A stretch of DNA of 64,000 nucleotides, taken from positions 992,001 to 1,056,000 of the forward strand of contig CANMNF010000001.1 of assembly GCA_947499255.1 (NCBI GenBank), read 5' to 3'. Both the position numbers and the translations under genes were made by a program. Positions within the stretch are counted from its first letter, which is position 1. Each line of letters begins with the position of its first letter. Source of the DNA: an uncultured Sphingomonadaceae bacterium. Its GTDB lineage: Bacteria > Pseudomonadota > Alphaproteobacteria > Sphingomonadales > Sphingomonadaceae. The notes beneath the pieces were generated by a model. It saw nothing but the letters and a program-made list of their open reading frames with translations, searched no databases and had not been told where the DNA came from. Shown here piece after piece: positions 27,211 to 36,448 of this stretch.

Positions 27211-27693
27211 TTACCCTTTTTCGCGCATCAGACGCGCTTTATCACGCTTCCAATCGCGATCTTTGATTGTCGCGCGTTTATCATGCGCCTGCTTGCCCTT
27301 GGCCAAAGCCAGTTCAACTTTGGCCCGTCCGCGAGAATTGAAATACACCGATAGCGGCACCAGCGTCATGCCCTTGCGCTCTATCGCGCCAAACAGCTTA
27401 TCAATTTCGCGCTCATGCAGCAGCAATTTGCGCCGGCGCTTGGGTTCATGATTGTTGCGATTGCCATGAGAAAATTCAGGGATGTTGGCGTTGACAAGAA
27501 ATACCTCGCCATCCTTCACCTCGGCATAGCTTTCCGCAATCGTGCCTTCGCCCCCGCGCAGCGCTTTCACCTCGGTACCCTGCAAAGCAAGACCTGCTTC
27601 AAACGTATCTTCGATAGAATAATTGAACCGCGCCTTGCGGTTTTCAGCGACAACTTTCTGCTTGTCGAAAGTCTTGGGTTTGGGACGTGCCAT
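27211..27693 (-). CDS. smpB: SsrA-binding protein SmpB
   Basis: The partner of tmRNA in trans-translation, which rescues stalled ribosomes. 160 residues, with the conserved N-terminal [21 protein letters not shown], the OB-fold [12 protein letters not shown] and the basic C-terminal tail ending [17 protein letters not shown], all typical. Standard length. It is transcribed on its own, upstream of (in transcription terms before) the DUF2062-cckA pair, 118 bases away. The tmRNA gene itself was not seen in the window. Confidence 0.95.
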   Translation of the reverse strand: MARPKPKTFDKQKVVAENRKARFNYSIEDTFEAGLALQGTEVKALRGGEGTIAESYAEVKDGEVFLVNANIPEFSHGNRNNHEPKRRRKLLLHEREIDKLFGAIERKGMTLVPLSVYFNSRGRAKVELALAKGKQAHDKRATIKDRDWKRDKARLMREKG

Positions 27694-27858
27694 CAGGAGG
27701 CGGGATGTAGGCGCGCATCATGCGAATTGCAAAGAGATGTGAAGCGCACGTGTTGCACAAATGAAAATTTCCAACTTTTGATCCACACCAGCAGTAATGC
27801 TTGAAAAAGATGAGATCTTCTTATTAATGTTGGCATGATTTTGTGGAGCGAATTATAC

Positions 27859-29787
27859 ATGTCACGTTTGTTGTCTGCTGTTGTTGCATTGATATGCGCC
27901 GCGACCATTCCTGCCGCAGCTCGCGCGCAAGACGACCTCATCCCTTTGGAAGCTTTTGGCGAATTGCCCGGAGTGGAGACTATCTCGATCTCCCCAGGCG
28001 GTACTCGCATGGCGATGGCGACATGGATTGATGGCGAACAAATACTGATCGTGACGAATGACGAACTAGAACTCCTCAAATCCTATCCCATGGGCGACAT
28101 CAAATTTCGTAATGTCGCTTTTGCCGATGAGGATACGATCCTTTTGCGGCGCGGAGAAACGGTCGATGTTCGCGGATTTGTTGCGGACAAATATGAAGTC
28201 AATCAGGTGATTATGATCCCCCTGGATTCTGATCGTGAAACAAAAGTTGTGTTCGGAGACAGTCGCCGCGTCATAAATACAGTGTTTGGAAACCACGGTG
28301 TCCGCCGCACCGGCTCCGGATGGCGCGGATATTATGGCGCGCTTGAACTCGCCAGAGATGGCAGTTTTGCGCATGGCAGACCGTATCTGCACGAAGTCGA
28401 TTTTACCAATGGTGACCATCGCAGAGTTGCCCGCGCAGCGCCTATCGGCACACGCAAGGATTGGGTGATCGGTAGCCACGGCGGCGTTGCTGCGGAATTC
28501 CAAATTCGAACGAACTCCGGCGAATGGCAAATTCGCAACGGCGCAGGTGACAAGATCGCGGAAGGGCTTAGCCGCACTGGCCGAGTGCGCATAACCGGCC
28601 TGGGCGCAGATGGCACAACATTGATATACAACAAAGAAAATGAGGAAACGGGTGAGCGTGACTGGCTCGAAGTGCCATTGGCGGGCGGCCAGTCTGTGCC
28701 ATTCTTGCCAGATATCGCTTTTACGCGCACTTTCCGCAATCCGGAGAACGGGCACCTGCTTGGGTATCTGACAAACGATGGCCCAGTTTTGTTTGATGAA
28801 GATTTGCAGCGCAAAGTCAGCATGACACTTGCCGCATTCAAAGATGCCAATCCGCGCATTATCGATCACGATGCGCGCTTCAATTCCGTTATCGTGCACA
28901 CACAGGGCAATGGAGATAGCGGCACGTGGTTTCTGGTCGATTTGGAAAAGCGGCGCGGCGAACCGCTAGGTTATGATCGGCCTGCTATCGCGCCAGAGAA
29001 AGTGGCCGCGATCTCTTCAATTGATTATATTGCGCAAGATGGGCTGGAGCTGGACGGCATACTCACTTTGCCCGTGGGCCGTGAAGCGAAAGATTTGCCC
29101 TTGATCGTGCTGCCTCATGGCGGGCCAAGCAGTCACGATACTGTCAGCTTTGATTGGTGGGGACAGGCGTTTGCCTCGCGCGGTTATGCCGTGTTCCAAC
29201 CCAATTTTCGCGGCTCCACCGGGCGCGGTGATGAATTTCGCCGAATGGGCTGGGGCGAATGGGGCGGCAAGATGCAAACCGATATTTCGGACGGTGTCAC
29301 CCATCTTGCCGAACAAGGCATCATTGATCCAGACCGCGCCTGTATCGTTGGGGCCAGTTATGGCGGATATGCAGCGCTTGCCGGTGTAACTTTGCAGCAG
29401 GGTATTTATCAATGCGCTGTATCGGTGAACGGTATCGGCGATATCTGGCAAATGTGGCGCACGGAAAACCGCGAAGCTGCCGGCAGCCGGATGTTTGAAC
29501 GCTCCTTGCGTGATCAGCTGGGCGATAGCTCAACCTGGAACGCTATTTCCCCGCGCGAACATGCCCACAATGCTGATGCGCCTATCCTTCTGATCCATGG
29601 CCGCGATGATACCGTTGTGGAGTTTCAACAAAGCTACAAGATGGCCGATGCGCTGGATGATCACGATAAGCCGCACCGCTTGATTGAACTGGATGGCGAA
29701 GATCACTGGCTCTCACTGCCCGAAACGCGCAAGCGGATGCTGGAAGAAACGATGGCCTTCGTGCTGGAACATAACCCCGCGGATTGA
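27859..29787 (+). CDS. Secreted S9 family (prolyl oligopeptidase-like) serine peptidase
   Basis: An exported alpha/beta-hydrolase peptidase, 642 residues. Signal peptide MSRLLSAVVALICAATIPAAARAQDD with AxA cleavage. The N-terminal half is a beta-propeller-like region; the C-terminal catalytic domain shows the nucleophile Ser500 in GASYGGYAAL, Asp583 in HGRDDTVV and His616 in GEDHWL. The oxyanion-loop segment LPHGGPSSHD is also present. Start ATG 27859 is chosen because it begins the signal peptide; 27835 adds a non-signal extension. Probably periplasmic, degrading short peptides. It ends 11 bases before the converging DUF885 gene. Confidence 0.9.
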   Translation: MSRLLSAVVALICAATIPAAARAQDDLIPLEAFGELPGVETISISPGGTRMAMATWIDGEQILIVTNDELELLKSYPMGDIKFRNVAFADEDTILLRRGETVDVRGFVADKYEVNQVIMIPLDSDRETKVVFGDSRRVINTVFGNHGVRRTGSGWRGYYGALELARDGSFAHGRPYLHEVDFTNGDHRRVARAAPIGTRKDWVIGSHGGVAAEFQIRTNSGEWQIRNGAGDKIAEGLSRTGRVRITGLGADGTTLIYNKENEETGERDWLEVPLAGGQSVPFLPDIAFTRTFRNPENGHLLGYLTNDGPVLFDEDLQRKVSMTLAAFKDANPRIIDHDARFNSVIVHTQGNGDSGTWFLVDLEKRRGEPLGYDRPAIAPEKVAAISSIDYIAQDGLELDGILTLPVGREAKDLPLIVLPHGGPSSHDTVSFDWWGQAFASRGYAVFQPNFRGSTGRGDEFRRMGWGEWGGKMQTDISDGVTHLAEQGIIDPDRACIVGASYGGYAALAGVTLQQGIYQCAVSVNGIGDIWQMWRTENREAAGSRMFERSLRDQLGDSSTWNAISPREHAHNADAPILLIHGRDDTVVEFQQSYKMADALDDHDKPHRLIELDGEDHWLSLPETRKRMLEETMAFVLEHNPAD

Positions 29788-29797
29788 GAGCGATCCG

Positions 29798-31099
29798 CTA
29801 CTGCGCGATCAGCAAATCTTCCGGCAGCGTCGGCGAATTGAGAATGCCGATAAACCGCTCCCAGCGCAGTTCCATATCCGCGTCCCCGCGCTCAATATAC
29901 GCGCCGACGATTTCCTGCCCCAGCGTATAATTGATCACATAGCTGCCATAAGCATCGAGAAAGCCCAGCGAAGCCTCTGCCCGTTCGCGGCTGGAGAGGT
30001 TATATTTCATCAAAGCGGCAATCGCTTCTTCGCGGGTCATCGTCTTGTCACGGTATCCAGCAGCGATAGTGAAATATCCCGCTGAAAGAGCCGAGGTGGC
30101 ATCGCGCAGGGCGTAATAGGTTTCAATATCAGAGGCATCGATGCCGGCAATCGGTGCCAGCACATCACGCTCAAACGCCATCGTCGCGCCATCGGGAAAA
30201 GCGATTTTGACGCCATATTCCGCCGATCCTTCGGAAATGATAGCGCGCGGTGAATATAGCGGAAGCAGCGTATATTCGATCTGGCCCAGCGCGTTCACCC
30301 GGTCCCGCTCAATCAGCGTGGAATAAACATGGTGGCCCGGATACGCCTCATGGCACCCCACATCGAGCGCGCGATCAATCCGCACGGGCAAATCGGTGTT
30401 GATCTCGATCACCGAATGATAATCGCCCTGATAATAATTGAAACCGCCCCACGGCTTGTCTGTCACCAGCGTCAGGTCAAAGCTTTCACTCTCTGGCAAA
30501 TCGATATGCGGCACGGTGCGCTTGCGGCATTCGGCCACGGCGACATCGATAACTTCGCGCAGATTGTCAGCCGGAATGATGAACTGATCACGATAATCGT
30601 TGAGCCGTTGGTGAAGCGGCCCTTCGCCCGGCACCAGTGCATCGATGTGCGCAATCACCGGGTCCAACGTGGCCAGATCGACCAGCTCTGGTCGCACACC
30701 AAAAAGTCCCTCGGCTTCATCCTGAAAGGATATCTCTTCCCCGCGCAGCATCCGCAATCGCACCTTGGCGCTCGACAACATAGCGCGCAGATACCGCACC
30801 CGCTCAGCCTCCAAAGTGCCCGGATCACTCGCAACAGCCGACAACGAGGCATCCAGCGCAATCACGCGGGCTTGCAGCATCGGGAGCGTCATCGCGTCAT
30901 CTTGAGCATCAGCTTTCGCCGTCAGCTCTTCAGGCCCGTAATAGGCATCGACATAGCCGGGATCTTTCAACCCAATCGCCAGCTGGACGGCAAGATAATC
31001 GCTCGCAAGCTGATCGATGCTGGGCGGCTGCTTGTAAGGCGTGGTCGAACAAGCGGTCAGCGCGAAAGCGGCGGCGGCGGTAAGGATGAGGTTACGCAT
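29798..31099 (-). CDS. DUF885 lipoprotein (putative metallopeptidase)
   Basis: A 433-residue predicted lipoprotein: signal peptide with lipobox LTAC-S, so it is anchored in a membrane facing the periplasm. The DUF885 core includes the HEAYPGHHVYS segment, an HExxxH-type putative zinc site, plus SEGSAEYGVKIAF. Members are often placed near carboxypeptidase-like metalloproteins; the peptidase role is inference. It follows dapA on the minus strand by 87 bases and converges with the S9 peptidase gene, an arrangement that puts two envelope hydrolases side by side. Confidence 0.85.
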   Translation of the reverse strand: MRNLILTAAAAFALTACSTTPYKQPPSIDQLASDYLAVQLAIGLKDPGYVDAYYGPEELTAKADAQDDAMTLPMLQARVIALDASLSAVASDPGTLEAERVRYLRAMLSSAKVRLRMLRGEEISFQDEAEGLFGVRPELVDLATLDPVIAHIDALVPGEGPLHQRLNDYRDQFIIPADNLREVIDVAVAECRKRTVPHIDLPESESFDLTLVTDKPWGGFNYYQGDYHSVIEINTDLPVRIDRALDVGCHEAYPGHHVYSTLIERDRVNALGQIEYTLLPLYSPRAIISEGSAEYGVKIAFPDGATMAFERDVLAPIAGIDASDIETYYALRDATSALSAGYFTIAAGYRDKTMTREEAIAALMKYNLSSRERAEASLGFLDAYGSYVINYTLGQEIVGAYIERGDADMELRWERFIGILNSPTLPEDLLIAQ

Positions 31100-31186
31100 G
31101 ATGTCTCCGATTGCCCGTCTTGGCGGGCTGGCGAAGCAATCTAGTTTCAGATGTTGCGATTTTGCGCAAGTGGAAGGTGCGCGGCC

Positions 31187-32068
31187 TTACACGATCCCCG
31201 CAACCTCCAATGCTGCATCCACAATCACCTTCGCCTCTTGCGAGATTGGCGCAATCGGCAGCCGCGTATCGGGTTCGAACCAGTCATGCACGCGGCTTAG
31301 CGCGTATTTTACAGGTGATGGGCTGGCATCGCAGAACATCGCTTCGTGCAAGGGATAGAGCCGTTCATTCAGTTCGCGCGCCTTTGCAAAATCGCCAGCA
31401 GCGGCGGCAGCATGAAATTCAGCACACAAGGCCGGCGCGACATTCGCGGTCACCGAAATGCAGCCCACCTGACCCAACGCATAGCCTGCCAGCACCAGCG
31501 GGTCATCTCCCGAAAGCTGACAGAAATCCGGCCCCGCGCCCTTGCGATGCTTCACCACCCGCGTCAGATCGCCGCTGGCATCTTTGAGTGCCACGATCTT
31601 GTCAGGAAAACGGCGATGCAATTCGATCACCGTTTCAGGCTGAATATCTGTCACCGTGCGCCCCGGCACATTATACAGAATGATCGGCAGATCGCAGCGC
31701 TCGGCGAGATAGCTGAAATGCGCGAGCAATCCTTGTTGACCCGGCCTGTTATAATAAGGCGCGACCAGCAGAACTGCATCCGCGCCTGCAATCTGTGCTT
31801 CCTTGATATGCCACAGGGCGGTTTTCGTATCGTTGGAGCCTGCACCCGCGATCACCGGCACCCGGCCCGCCGCTTCATCTGCGCACGTCCCGATGACCTT
31901 GTGATGCTCATCAATATCCAGCGTCGCGCTTTCGCCTGTGGTCCCGCACGGCACCAATCCATTGGTCCCAGCAGCGATTTGCCAGTCGATTAGCTTGCGG
32001 TAAGCGTGCTCATCAAACGCTTCATCGCGAAAAGGCGTCGCCAAAGCGGGTATTGATCCCGAGAACAT
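31187..32068 (-). CDS. dapA: 4-hydroxy-tetrahydrodipicolinate synthase
   Basis: First committed enzyme of lysine/diaminopimelate biosynthesis, condensing pyruvate with aspartate semialdehyde. TIM barrel of 293 residues: GSIPALATPF start, GTTGESATL phosphate/pyruvate region, catalytic Tyr in ILYNVPGRT, Schiff-base Lys162 in IVALKDASGD. ATG 32068 was chosen because it begins at the family's natural start; the in-frame ATG at 32110 adds 14 unrelated residues. It sits 121 bases from the divergent lytic transglycosylase gene, so a cell-wall theme is plausible. Confidence 0.95.
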   Translation of the reverse strand: MFSGSIPALATPFRDEAFDEHAYRKLIDWQIAAGTNGLVPCGTTGESATLDIDEHHKVIGTCADEAAGRVPVIAGAGSNDTKTALWHIKEAQIAGADAVLLVAPYYNRPGQQGLLAHFSYLAERCDLPIILYNVPGRTVTDIQPETVIELHRRFPDKIVALKDASGDLTRVVKHRKGAGPDFCQLSGDDPLVLAGYALGQVGCISVTANVAPALCAEFHAAAAAGDFAKARELNERLYPLHEAMFCDASPSPVKYALSRVHDWFEPDTRLPIAPISQEAKVIVDAALEVAGIV

Positions 32069-32189
32069 CTTGCGCACTCCTGCGTTAGTAAGAATATCGG
32101 GTCCTTCCACAGCGCTTCATTCTGAATCGTTGTAAAAATTTCTCGATAAGTCGATTTATTCAGCGCCTGATAAGGAGTGCTCTGCCGTA

Positions 32190-34136
32190 ATGTCCAGCAT
32201 GGTTCGTATATCTCTGTGTTTTGCCACCCTGCTTGCCACTGCGGCTGCGCCTCTTCCCGTTGCGGCGCAAGACGCGGCCCAATGGGACCGTGCGCGCGCC
32301 AATCTTGTGGCGGATGGCCCCGGCCCTATGGCAAGCGAAATCGCGCGTTGGGAACGGCTTTACGCTGATCGTGAGGCGCAATTGCCGTTTTTCGAATATG
32401 CCAGCTTTCTGGTCGATAATCCGGGTTTCCCTAACGAGACAACCCTTCGCGCCCGCGCCGAAGAGCGGCTGCGTAATGAATTTGTCCAACCGCAGACATT
32501 GCTCGCCTTTTTTGCCGATAACCCGCCTGTCACCAATTTCGCCAAAGCGCATTATGCGCTCGCTTTGCTGGGAACAGACCGGGCCAAGGCAGAAGCTTTG
32601 GCGGTTGAGGCATGGCGCGGCGGGGAAATGAGCCCGACAGCTGAAATCACTTTGCTCACCAATGTGGGCAACATTTTTACCCAAGATGATCACGATACAC
32701 GCATGAATGCGCTGTTGTGGCAGCGCGATGAGGAGGCCGCTGCGCGCCATTTGGAGCGCACTTCGCGCATGAGCCGCGAGGTGTTTGCCCCGCGCCTTGC
32801 CATCATCCAAGGTGGCAGCGGATCGACCACGATTGACCGCGCCTATGCCGATCCGGGCTATCTCTACAATCGCGTGCGCGAATTGCGCCAGAAGCGCCGC
32901 ACGAGCGAGGCGATCCGCCTGATCACCAATGGCCCGGCTTTGTCGCGCCTGCCGTTCGATCAGACCGCATGGACGACAGAAATGCTGCGCCTTGCACGTG
33001 CGGCGGGCCGCAGCGATGCGATCCGTGTGGCCGAGCGGACCACGCAGGCTTTCGGGCCGGATGAGGACATTTCGCAAAAGGAATTCCGCCTGCGCGATGA
33101 TTACACATCGCTGATGTGGCTTGGCGGAACGCAGGCTTTGTGGGAAGCGGGCGATGGGGCCACCGCCGCGCCGCTGTTTTATCAATATGGCGCAGCTGCA
33201 CGAACACCGCAGACCCGTTCCAAAGGGTTCTTCTGGGCAGGCGAGGCATCGCGCAAAGCTGGTGATATGGCCGAGGCCAGCCGCTATTTCGAGATGGCTG
33301 CAGAGTATCCGGCACGCTTTTACGGTATGTTGGCTCTGAACAAGCTGGGCCGCGAACTCCCGCAGCTTGCCGATATGCCTGCAATTGAACCAAGCAACGA
33401 AGAACGCGCTGCTTTTGTTAACGCGCCTCTCACCCGTGCTGTGTCTGAAGTTGCGCGCGATGCGCCATGGAGCACCGGCATCCGGTTTTACCGCGCCATC
33501 GCCGATCAGGCCGATACTGTGAGCGAACACAAGCTGGTCGCTGATCTCGCGCTGGAAATCGGGCGGCGTGATCTGGCAGTGAATCTTGCTGAGGCGGCAC
33601 AGGCGCACGGCCTCGATGGCTTCACCAAGATCGGCTATCCCACGCTGACAATGCCCGCGGGCAGCAATTTCACGCTGGTCCACGCCATTGCTCGGCAGGA
33701 AAGCCAGTTTGCCGAAAATGCGATCAGCCATGCGGGCGCGCGCGGCGTGATGCAGTTCATGCCCGCAACCGCGCGCGAAGAGGCCCGCCGCGCCGGCGTC
33801 CCCTTCTCCACCAACCGCCTGATCAGCGACCCGCAATATTCGATCCGCCTTGGCTCCAACCATATAGAGCGGCTCGTGCGACTATACGATGGCAGCTACC
33901 CGCTGGCCTTTGCGGCCTATAATGCAGGGCCGGGCAACGTAAACAAATGGCTGCGCCAAAACGGCGATCCGCGCAAAGGCGAGATTGACTGGCTGGAATG
34001 GATCGAGAAAATCGGCTTTTTTGAGACGAAGAACTATGTGCAACGCGTGGTCGAAAACGCGGTGGTGTATGAACAGCTTTATCCCGATCAGGCGAGCTGG
34101 GTCGAGCCGAGGGATGTTGAGGATTTCTTGCGATGA
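32190..34136 (+). CDS. Soluble lytic murein transglycosylase
   Basis: A 648-residue periplasmic enzyme cleaving the MurNAc-GlcNAc bond with anhydro ring formation. Signal peptide about 26 residues ending at PVAAQD. The central part is an alpha-superhelical U-domain; the C-terminal SLT domain carries catalytic Glu504 in RQESQF, followed by the family pattern AGARGVMQFMPATA and AFAAYNAGPGNVNKWLR. Length and domain order match Slt70-type proteins. It is divergent from dapA and is followed by a small membrane protein gene 24 bases downstream. Confidence 0.92.
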   Translation: MSSMVRISLCFATLLATAAAPLPVAAQDAAQWDRARANLVADGPGPMASEIARWERLYADREAQLPFFEYASFLVDNPGFPNETTLRARAEERLRNEFVQPQTLLAFFADNPPVTNFAKAHYALALLGTDRAKAEALAVEAWRGGEMSPTAEITLLTNVGNIFTQDDHDTRMNALLWQRDEEAAARHLERTSRMSREVFAPRLAIIQGGSGSTTIDRAYADPGYLYNRVRELRQKRRTSEAIRLITNGPALSRLPFDQTAWTTEMLRLARAAGRSDAIRVAERTTQAFGPDEDISQKEFRLRDDYTSLMWLGGTQALWEAGDGATAAPLFYQYGAAARTPQTRSKGFFWAGEASRKAGDMAEASRYFEMAAEYPARFYGMLALNKLGRELPQLADMPAIEPSNEERAAFVNAPLTRAVSEVARDAPWSTGIRFYRAIADQADTVSEHKLVADLALEIGRRDLAVNLAEAAQAHGLDGFTKIGYPTLTMPAGSNFTLVHAIARQESQFAENAISHAGARGVMQFMPATAREEARRAGVPFSTNRLISDPQYSIRLGSNHIERLVRLYDGSYPLAFAAYNAGPGNVNKWLRQNGDPRKGEIDWLEWIEKIGFFETKNYVQRVVENAVVYEQLYPDQASWVEPRDVEDFLR

Positions 34137-34160
34137 GCTGGTTAGTGCAAAGCCGATGGC

Positions 34161-34577
34161 ATGACTGACAATTTGGTCCGTAAGGGCTTCATACTTGCTG
34201 GGTTAAGCAACATCCTTGGCGTCGTGATTTGTTCAAAGGCATTTTCCAATCAGGTGATGCTGGAGACGCAGCCATCGGTGATGGGCCTTTTCGGATTGAT
34301 TGGGATTGTCTTGTGGGGGCTTAGCTACATCGCGGTCAGTAGCAGTTACAAAAATGTGAAGTGGTTGGTGGGCGTTTTCGTGATCGAAAAGCTGGCTTAC
34401 GTGATCGCCTGGTTGAGCTTCATTACCTCTCAATCGTTGAACGCAATTTACGCACAAGATGTGCTCGCAGGCATATTTTTCACAATATACGGGATCAACG
34501 ATTTTCTTTTTATGCTGTTTTTTGGGTTTGTCTTCCTTAAGCGGTGCAAACCCGCCACAAACCGTCTGGCGGCATAA
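34161..34577 (+). CDS. Small four-helix membrane protein, unknown function
   Basis: 138 residues with four hydrophobic segments (about residues 10-28, 42-60, 68-88, 105-125) and a positively charged tail. It begins ATGACTGACAATTTGG 24 bases after the Slt gene on the same strand, so it may be read-through co-transcribed. I do not recognise the family. Location in the inner membrane is clear from composition; role unknown. Confidence 0.75.
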   Translation: MTDNLVRKGFILAGLSNILGVVICSKAFSNQVMLETQPSVMGLFGLIGIVLWGLSYIAVSSSYKNVKWLVGVFVIEKLAYVIAWLSFITSQSLNAIYAQDVLAGIFFTIYGINDFLFMLFFGFVFLKRCKPATNRLAA

Positions 34578-34658
34578 CCGTCGTGATGCCCATGCAAGCC
34601 TAGGTCATATTGCGAGCTCGCAAATGGCATTTCACCTGCGCAGGCATACCAACATTGC

Positions 34659-35198
34659 TTATTGTTCCGACGCTATCTTTTCATTGCCGATGAAGCCAAA
34701 TTTCAAGCTGGGATCATAGGCCGCGGCATATTTGATAACAGTACGCAGGCACGAAAGCTTTGCCTCGACTTCACCTCGCGTGAGCCACAAACCTGCCTCT
34801 GGCTTGAGAGTAATCCAGCCAACGCGCCCTTCAAGCACCGACCCCGGCTCTAGGTCGCAATGACGCTCCAGTGCTGCCGCAAACAAGCTTTCTGTTTTAA
34901 AATCGGCACGCTTGGGAAGCCCCTCCCATTTTCCAATCTTGCGCAACTGGGCCTCAAAGTCAGCCAGCAGGCGTGGGCGCGCCAGCTCAGCCCTCCATTG
35001 TATCTGGGTGAAAGGTTTCGCGCGAAAAAGGAAGGGTGCCCACCACCCTTCAATGGTGAGACCGAGAAGCAGGCGAGCGAGCGGGTTGCAGATCAATTCG
35101 CGCGGATGTTTAACGCCTTTTCTGGCTAGATCCTGAGAAACATACTTACGGTGTGCTAGTTTGCGCAAATCACTATTTGATGATAGCCAAATGGGCAT
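34659..35198 (-). CDS. Hypothetical protein, unknown family
   Basis: A 179-residue open frame on the minus strand. The C-terminal half reads like a genuine soluble protein, with mixed charged and hydrophobic helices (KTESLFAAALERHCDLEPG, TLKPEAGLWLTRGEVEAKL). The N-terminal part is less convincing, and an internal start is possible. The sequence here is more AT-rich than the flanking genes and lies next to phage-like fragments, suggesting transferred DNA. Minus-strand coding is the better of the two frames in this stretch, but the evidence is composition only. Confidence 0.4.
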   Translation of the reverse strand: MPIWLSSNSDLRKLAHRKYVSQDLARKGVKHPRELICNPLARLLLGLTIEGWWAPFLFRAKPFTQIQWRAELARPRLLADFEAQLRKIGKWEGLPKRADFKTESLFAAALERHCDLEPGSVLEGRVGWITLKPEAGLWLTRGEVEAKLSCLRTVIKYAAAYDPSLKFGFIGNEKIASEQ

Positions 35199-35424
35199 GA
35201 AGAGATTTATTGCCCTGTTGGCTGTTCCTTTGGTTGCCTGTCAGTCCCAAGCTGAAAGCCTTGAGCGGCAATATGAGATTGTTCAAGATACCGGAAGTAA
35301 GCAAGAAATTTGCCAAAAAGCCAGACAGGTTGAAGCGGCTTGGTTGGCGAAAGAAAACGCCAAGAAGTATAAAGAATGGCGCAGCACTGCGGGAATGGAT
35401 TGCTTGAGGGCAAGCTTCCCGTAA
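35197..35424 (+). CDS. Small putative lipoprotein
   Basis: 75 residues starting at ATG 35197. Signal peptide MKRFIALLAVPLVAC with a lipobox LVAC-Q at residue 15, then a hydrophilic region rich in Lys, Glu and Gln ending KEWRSTAGMDCLRASFP with one more cysteine. It sits upstream of a terminator and a truncated phage tail gene, so it may be a phage cargo or lysis-type lipoprotein. No family recognised. Confidence 0.55.
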   Translation: MKRFIALLAVPLVACQSQAESLERQYEIVQDTGSKQEICQKARQVEAAWLAKENAKKYKEWRSTAGMDCLRASFP

Positions 35425-35453
35425 GCTTTCCCCAAACCAGCGACAACCCAACC

Positions 35454-35478
35454 GGGCGGCTAAGAGCCGCCCTTTTTT
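35454..35478 (+). terminator. Rho-independent terminator
   Basis: A perfect 8-bp GC-rich stem GGGCGGCT (35454-35461) / AGCCGCCC (35465-35472) with a 3-base loop, followed by TTTTTT (35473-35478). It ends the small lipoprotein gene and stands directly before the ribosome-binding site of the gp10-like fragment. Confidence 0.9.
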
Positions 35479-35899
35479 ATGGAGGCGCTTTATGCTGAAA
35501 ATCGGCATCACGGGCACAAGGGAGGTGCTTCAAGCACTTGACCAACTCCCACTTCAGGTGCGCGAAAGCATCGGTAAAAAGGCTCTCCGTAAAGCCGCAA
35601 ATGTCATTCGAGACGAAGCTCGCCTTCGCGCGCCGAAAGACACCGGCAAAATGGCCAACCATATAGGCTGACATCGCCTCACGATTTGTGAAACTAACAA
35701 TCGCAAGGCCCACATCGGCAGCTTCTTTTATGCAAGGGAAATGTGCTGGCTTGGCCTCTGCATCATCATCAATAAGAACTTCAACACTTTGAAGGTAATC
35801 CTGATAGGTCACCGTATAGCCGCCAGCATTCAGCCCGCATTCGGCAAGCCTTTCTTGCACAATCTGCACTTCTTGCGCAGCATATGGTGGTAAGTCCAT
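35477..35899 (-). CDS. Hypothetical protein with a C-terminus fused to antisense phage sequence
   Basis: 140 residues from ATG 35899, preceded by a GAGG ribosome-binding region. Residues 1 to about 79 look genuine (AQEVQIVQERLAECGLNAGG, IDDDAEAKPAHFPCIKEAAD). From about residue 80 (position 35663) onward the frame simply reads the complement of the gp10-like fragment. This points to a rearrangement that replaced the true C-terminus. Two cysteines remain in the genuine part. No family recognised; probably non-functional or altered. Confidence 0.5.
   Translation of the reverse strand: MDLPPYAAQEVQIVQERLAECGLNAGGYTVTYQDYLQSVEVLIDDDAEAKPAHFPCIKEAADVGLAIVSFTNREAMSAYMVGHFAGVFRRAKASFVSNDICGFTESLFTDAFAHLKWELVKCLKHLPCARDADFQHKAPP
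35492..35671 (+). pseudogene. Truncated HK97 gp10-type phage protein
   Basis: A 59-residue open frame with a GGAGGCG ribosome-binding site upstream of ATG 35492. The sequence (LPLQVRESIGKKALRKAANV, then IRDEARLRAPKDTGKMANHI) matches the N-terminal part of HK97 gp10-like head-tail/tail completion proteins, where a Lys/Arg-rich helix is followed by the hallmark APxDTG motif. Family members are about twice this length; here the frame ends in TGA right after the motif. It is therefore a remnant of a prophage, cut near position 35663. Assignment by pattern only. Confidence 0.65.
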
Positions 35900-35956
35900 T
35901 TCACGGCCTCGCTTTTCCAGTGGTTGGGGGCGAACAGCTTAGCTATATTGCACCCA

Positions 35957-36448
35957 ATGCCTACCCCCAACTCCTCCAACCCCATCACGCCTGCAGGTCT
36001 CGCCGCCATCAGGGCGCGCTATGATCATCTGCTTGGCACAGAACGGCCGGAGATTACCGCCATCGTAAGCTGGGCGGCGGGCAATGGGGATCGCTCCGAA
36101 AATGGCGATTATCTTTATGGCCGCAAACGGATGCGCGAGATTGATCGCGAGCTAGCCTTCCTCGCCAAAGTGATGAAACATTCACAGGTGCTTGATCCTG
36201 CAAAACAGCCGGACAAATCGCGCGTGTTCTTTGGCGCCACTGTCACCATCGCGGATGAGGATGATGAGGAACGCCAAGTCACTCTTGTCGGTGATCATGA
36301 GCAGGATGCGGGCGCTGGCCTCGTTGGCTGGTCATCGCCCATGGCGCGCGCGCTACGCGGGGCATCCTTGGGCGATCTGCGGACAGTGCGCCTGCCCGGC
36401 GGCACCAAGGAATGGGAAGTCATCGCGATCACCTATCCTGAAAACTAG
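35957..36448 (+). CDS. greB: Transcription elongation factor GreB
   Basis: A transcript-cleavage factor that rescues backtracked RNA polymerase. 163 residues: N-terminal coiled-coil hairpin with the acidic tip GNGDRSENGDYLYGRKRMREIDREL, then the FKBP-like C-terminal domain (RVFFGATVTIADEDDEERQVTLVG, SPMARALRGASLGD). The tip Asp/Glu pair (ENGDY) is intact. Start ATG 35957 rather than 35924 because the family starts near there. Its stop overlaps the converging patatin stop by 3 bases. Confidence 0.92.
   Translation: MPTPNSSNPITPAGLAAIRARYDHLLGTERPEITAIVSWAAGNGDRSENGDYLYGRKRMREIDRELAFLAKVMKHSQVLDPAKQPDKSRVFFGATVTIADEDDEERQVTLVGDHEQDAGAGLVGWSSPMARALRGASLGDLRTVRLPGGTKEWEVIAITYPEN

Noticed and set aside
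32160-33863. Long minus-strand open frame opposite the lytic transglycosylase gene (567 codons)
   Set aside because: Same explanation: it reads the complement of the clearly coding Slt gene, has a His/Arg/Gly-rich antisense composition and no recognisable domain.
34860-35129. 89-codon plus-strand frame opposing the hypothetical gene at 34659-35198
   Set aside because: The minus-strand frame is longer and more protein-like; only one of the two is likely to be real, and even that is weak.
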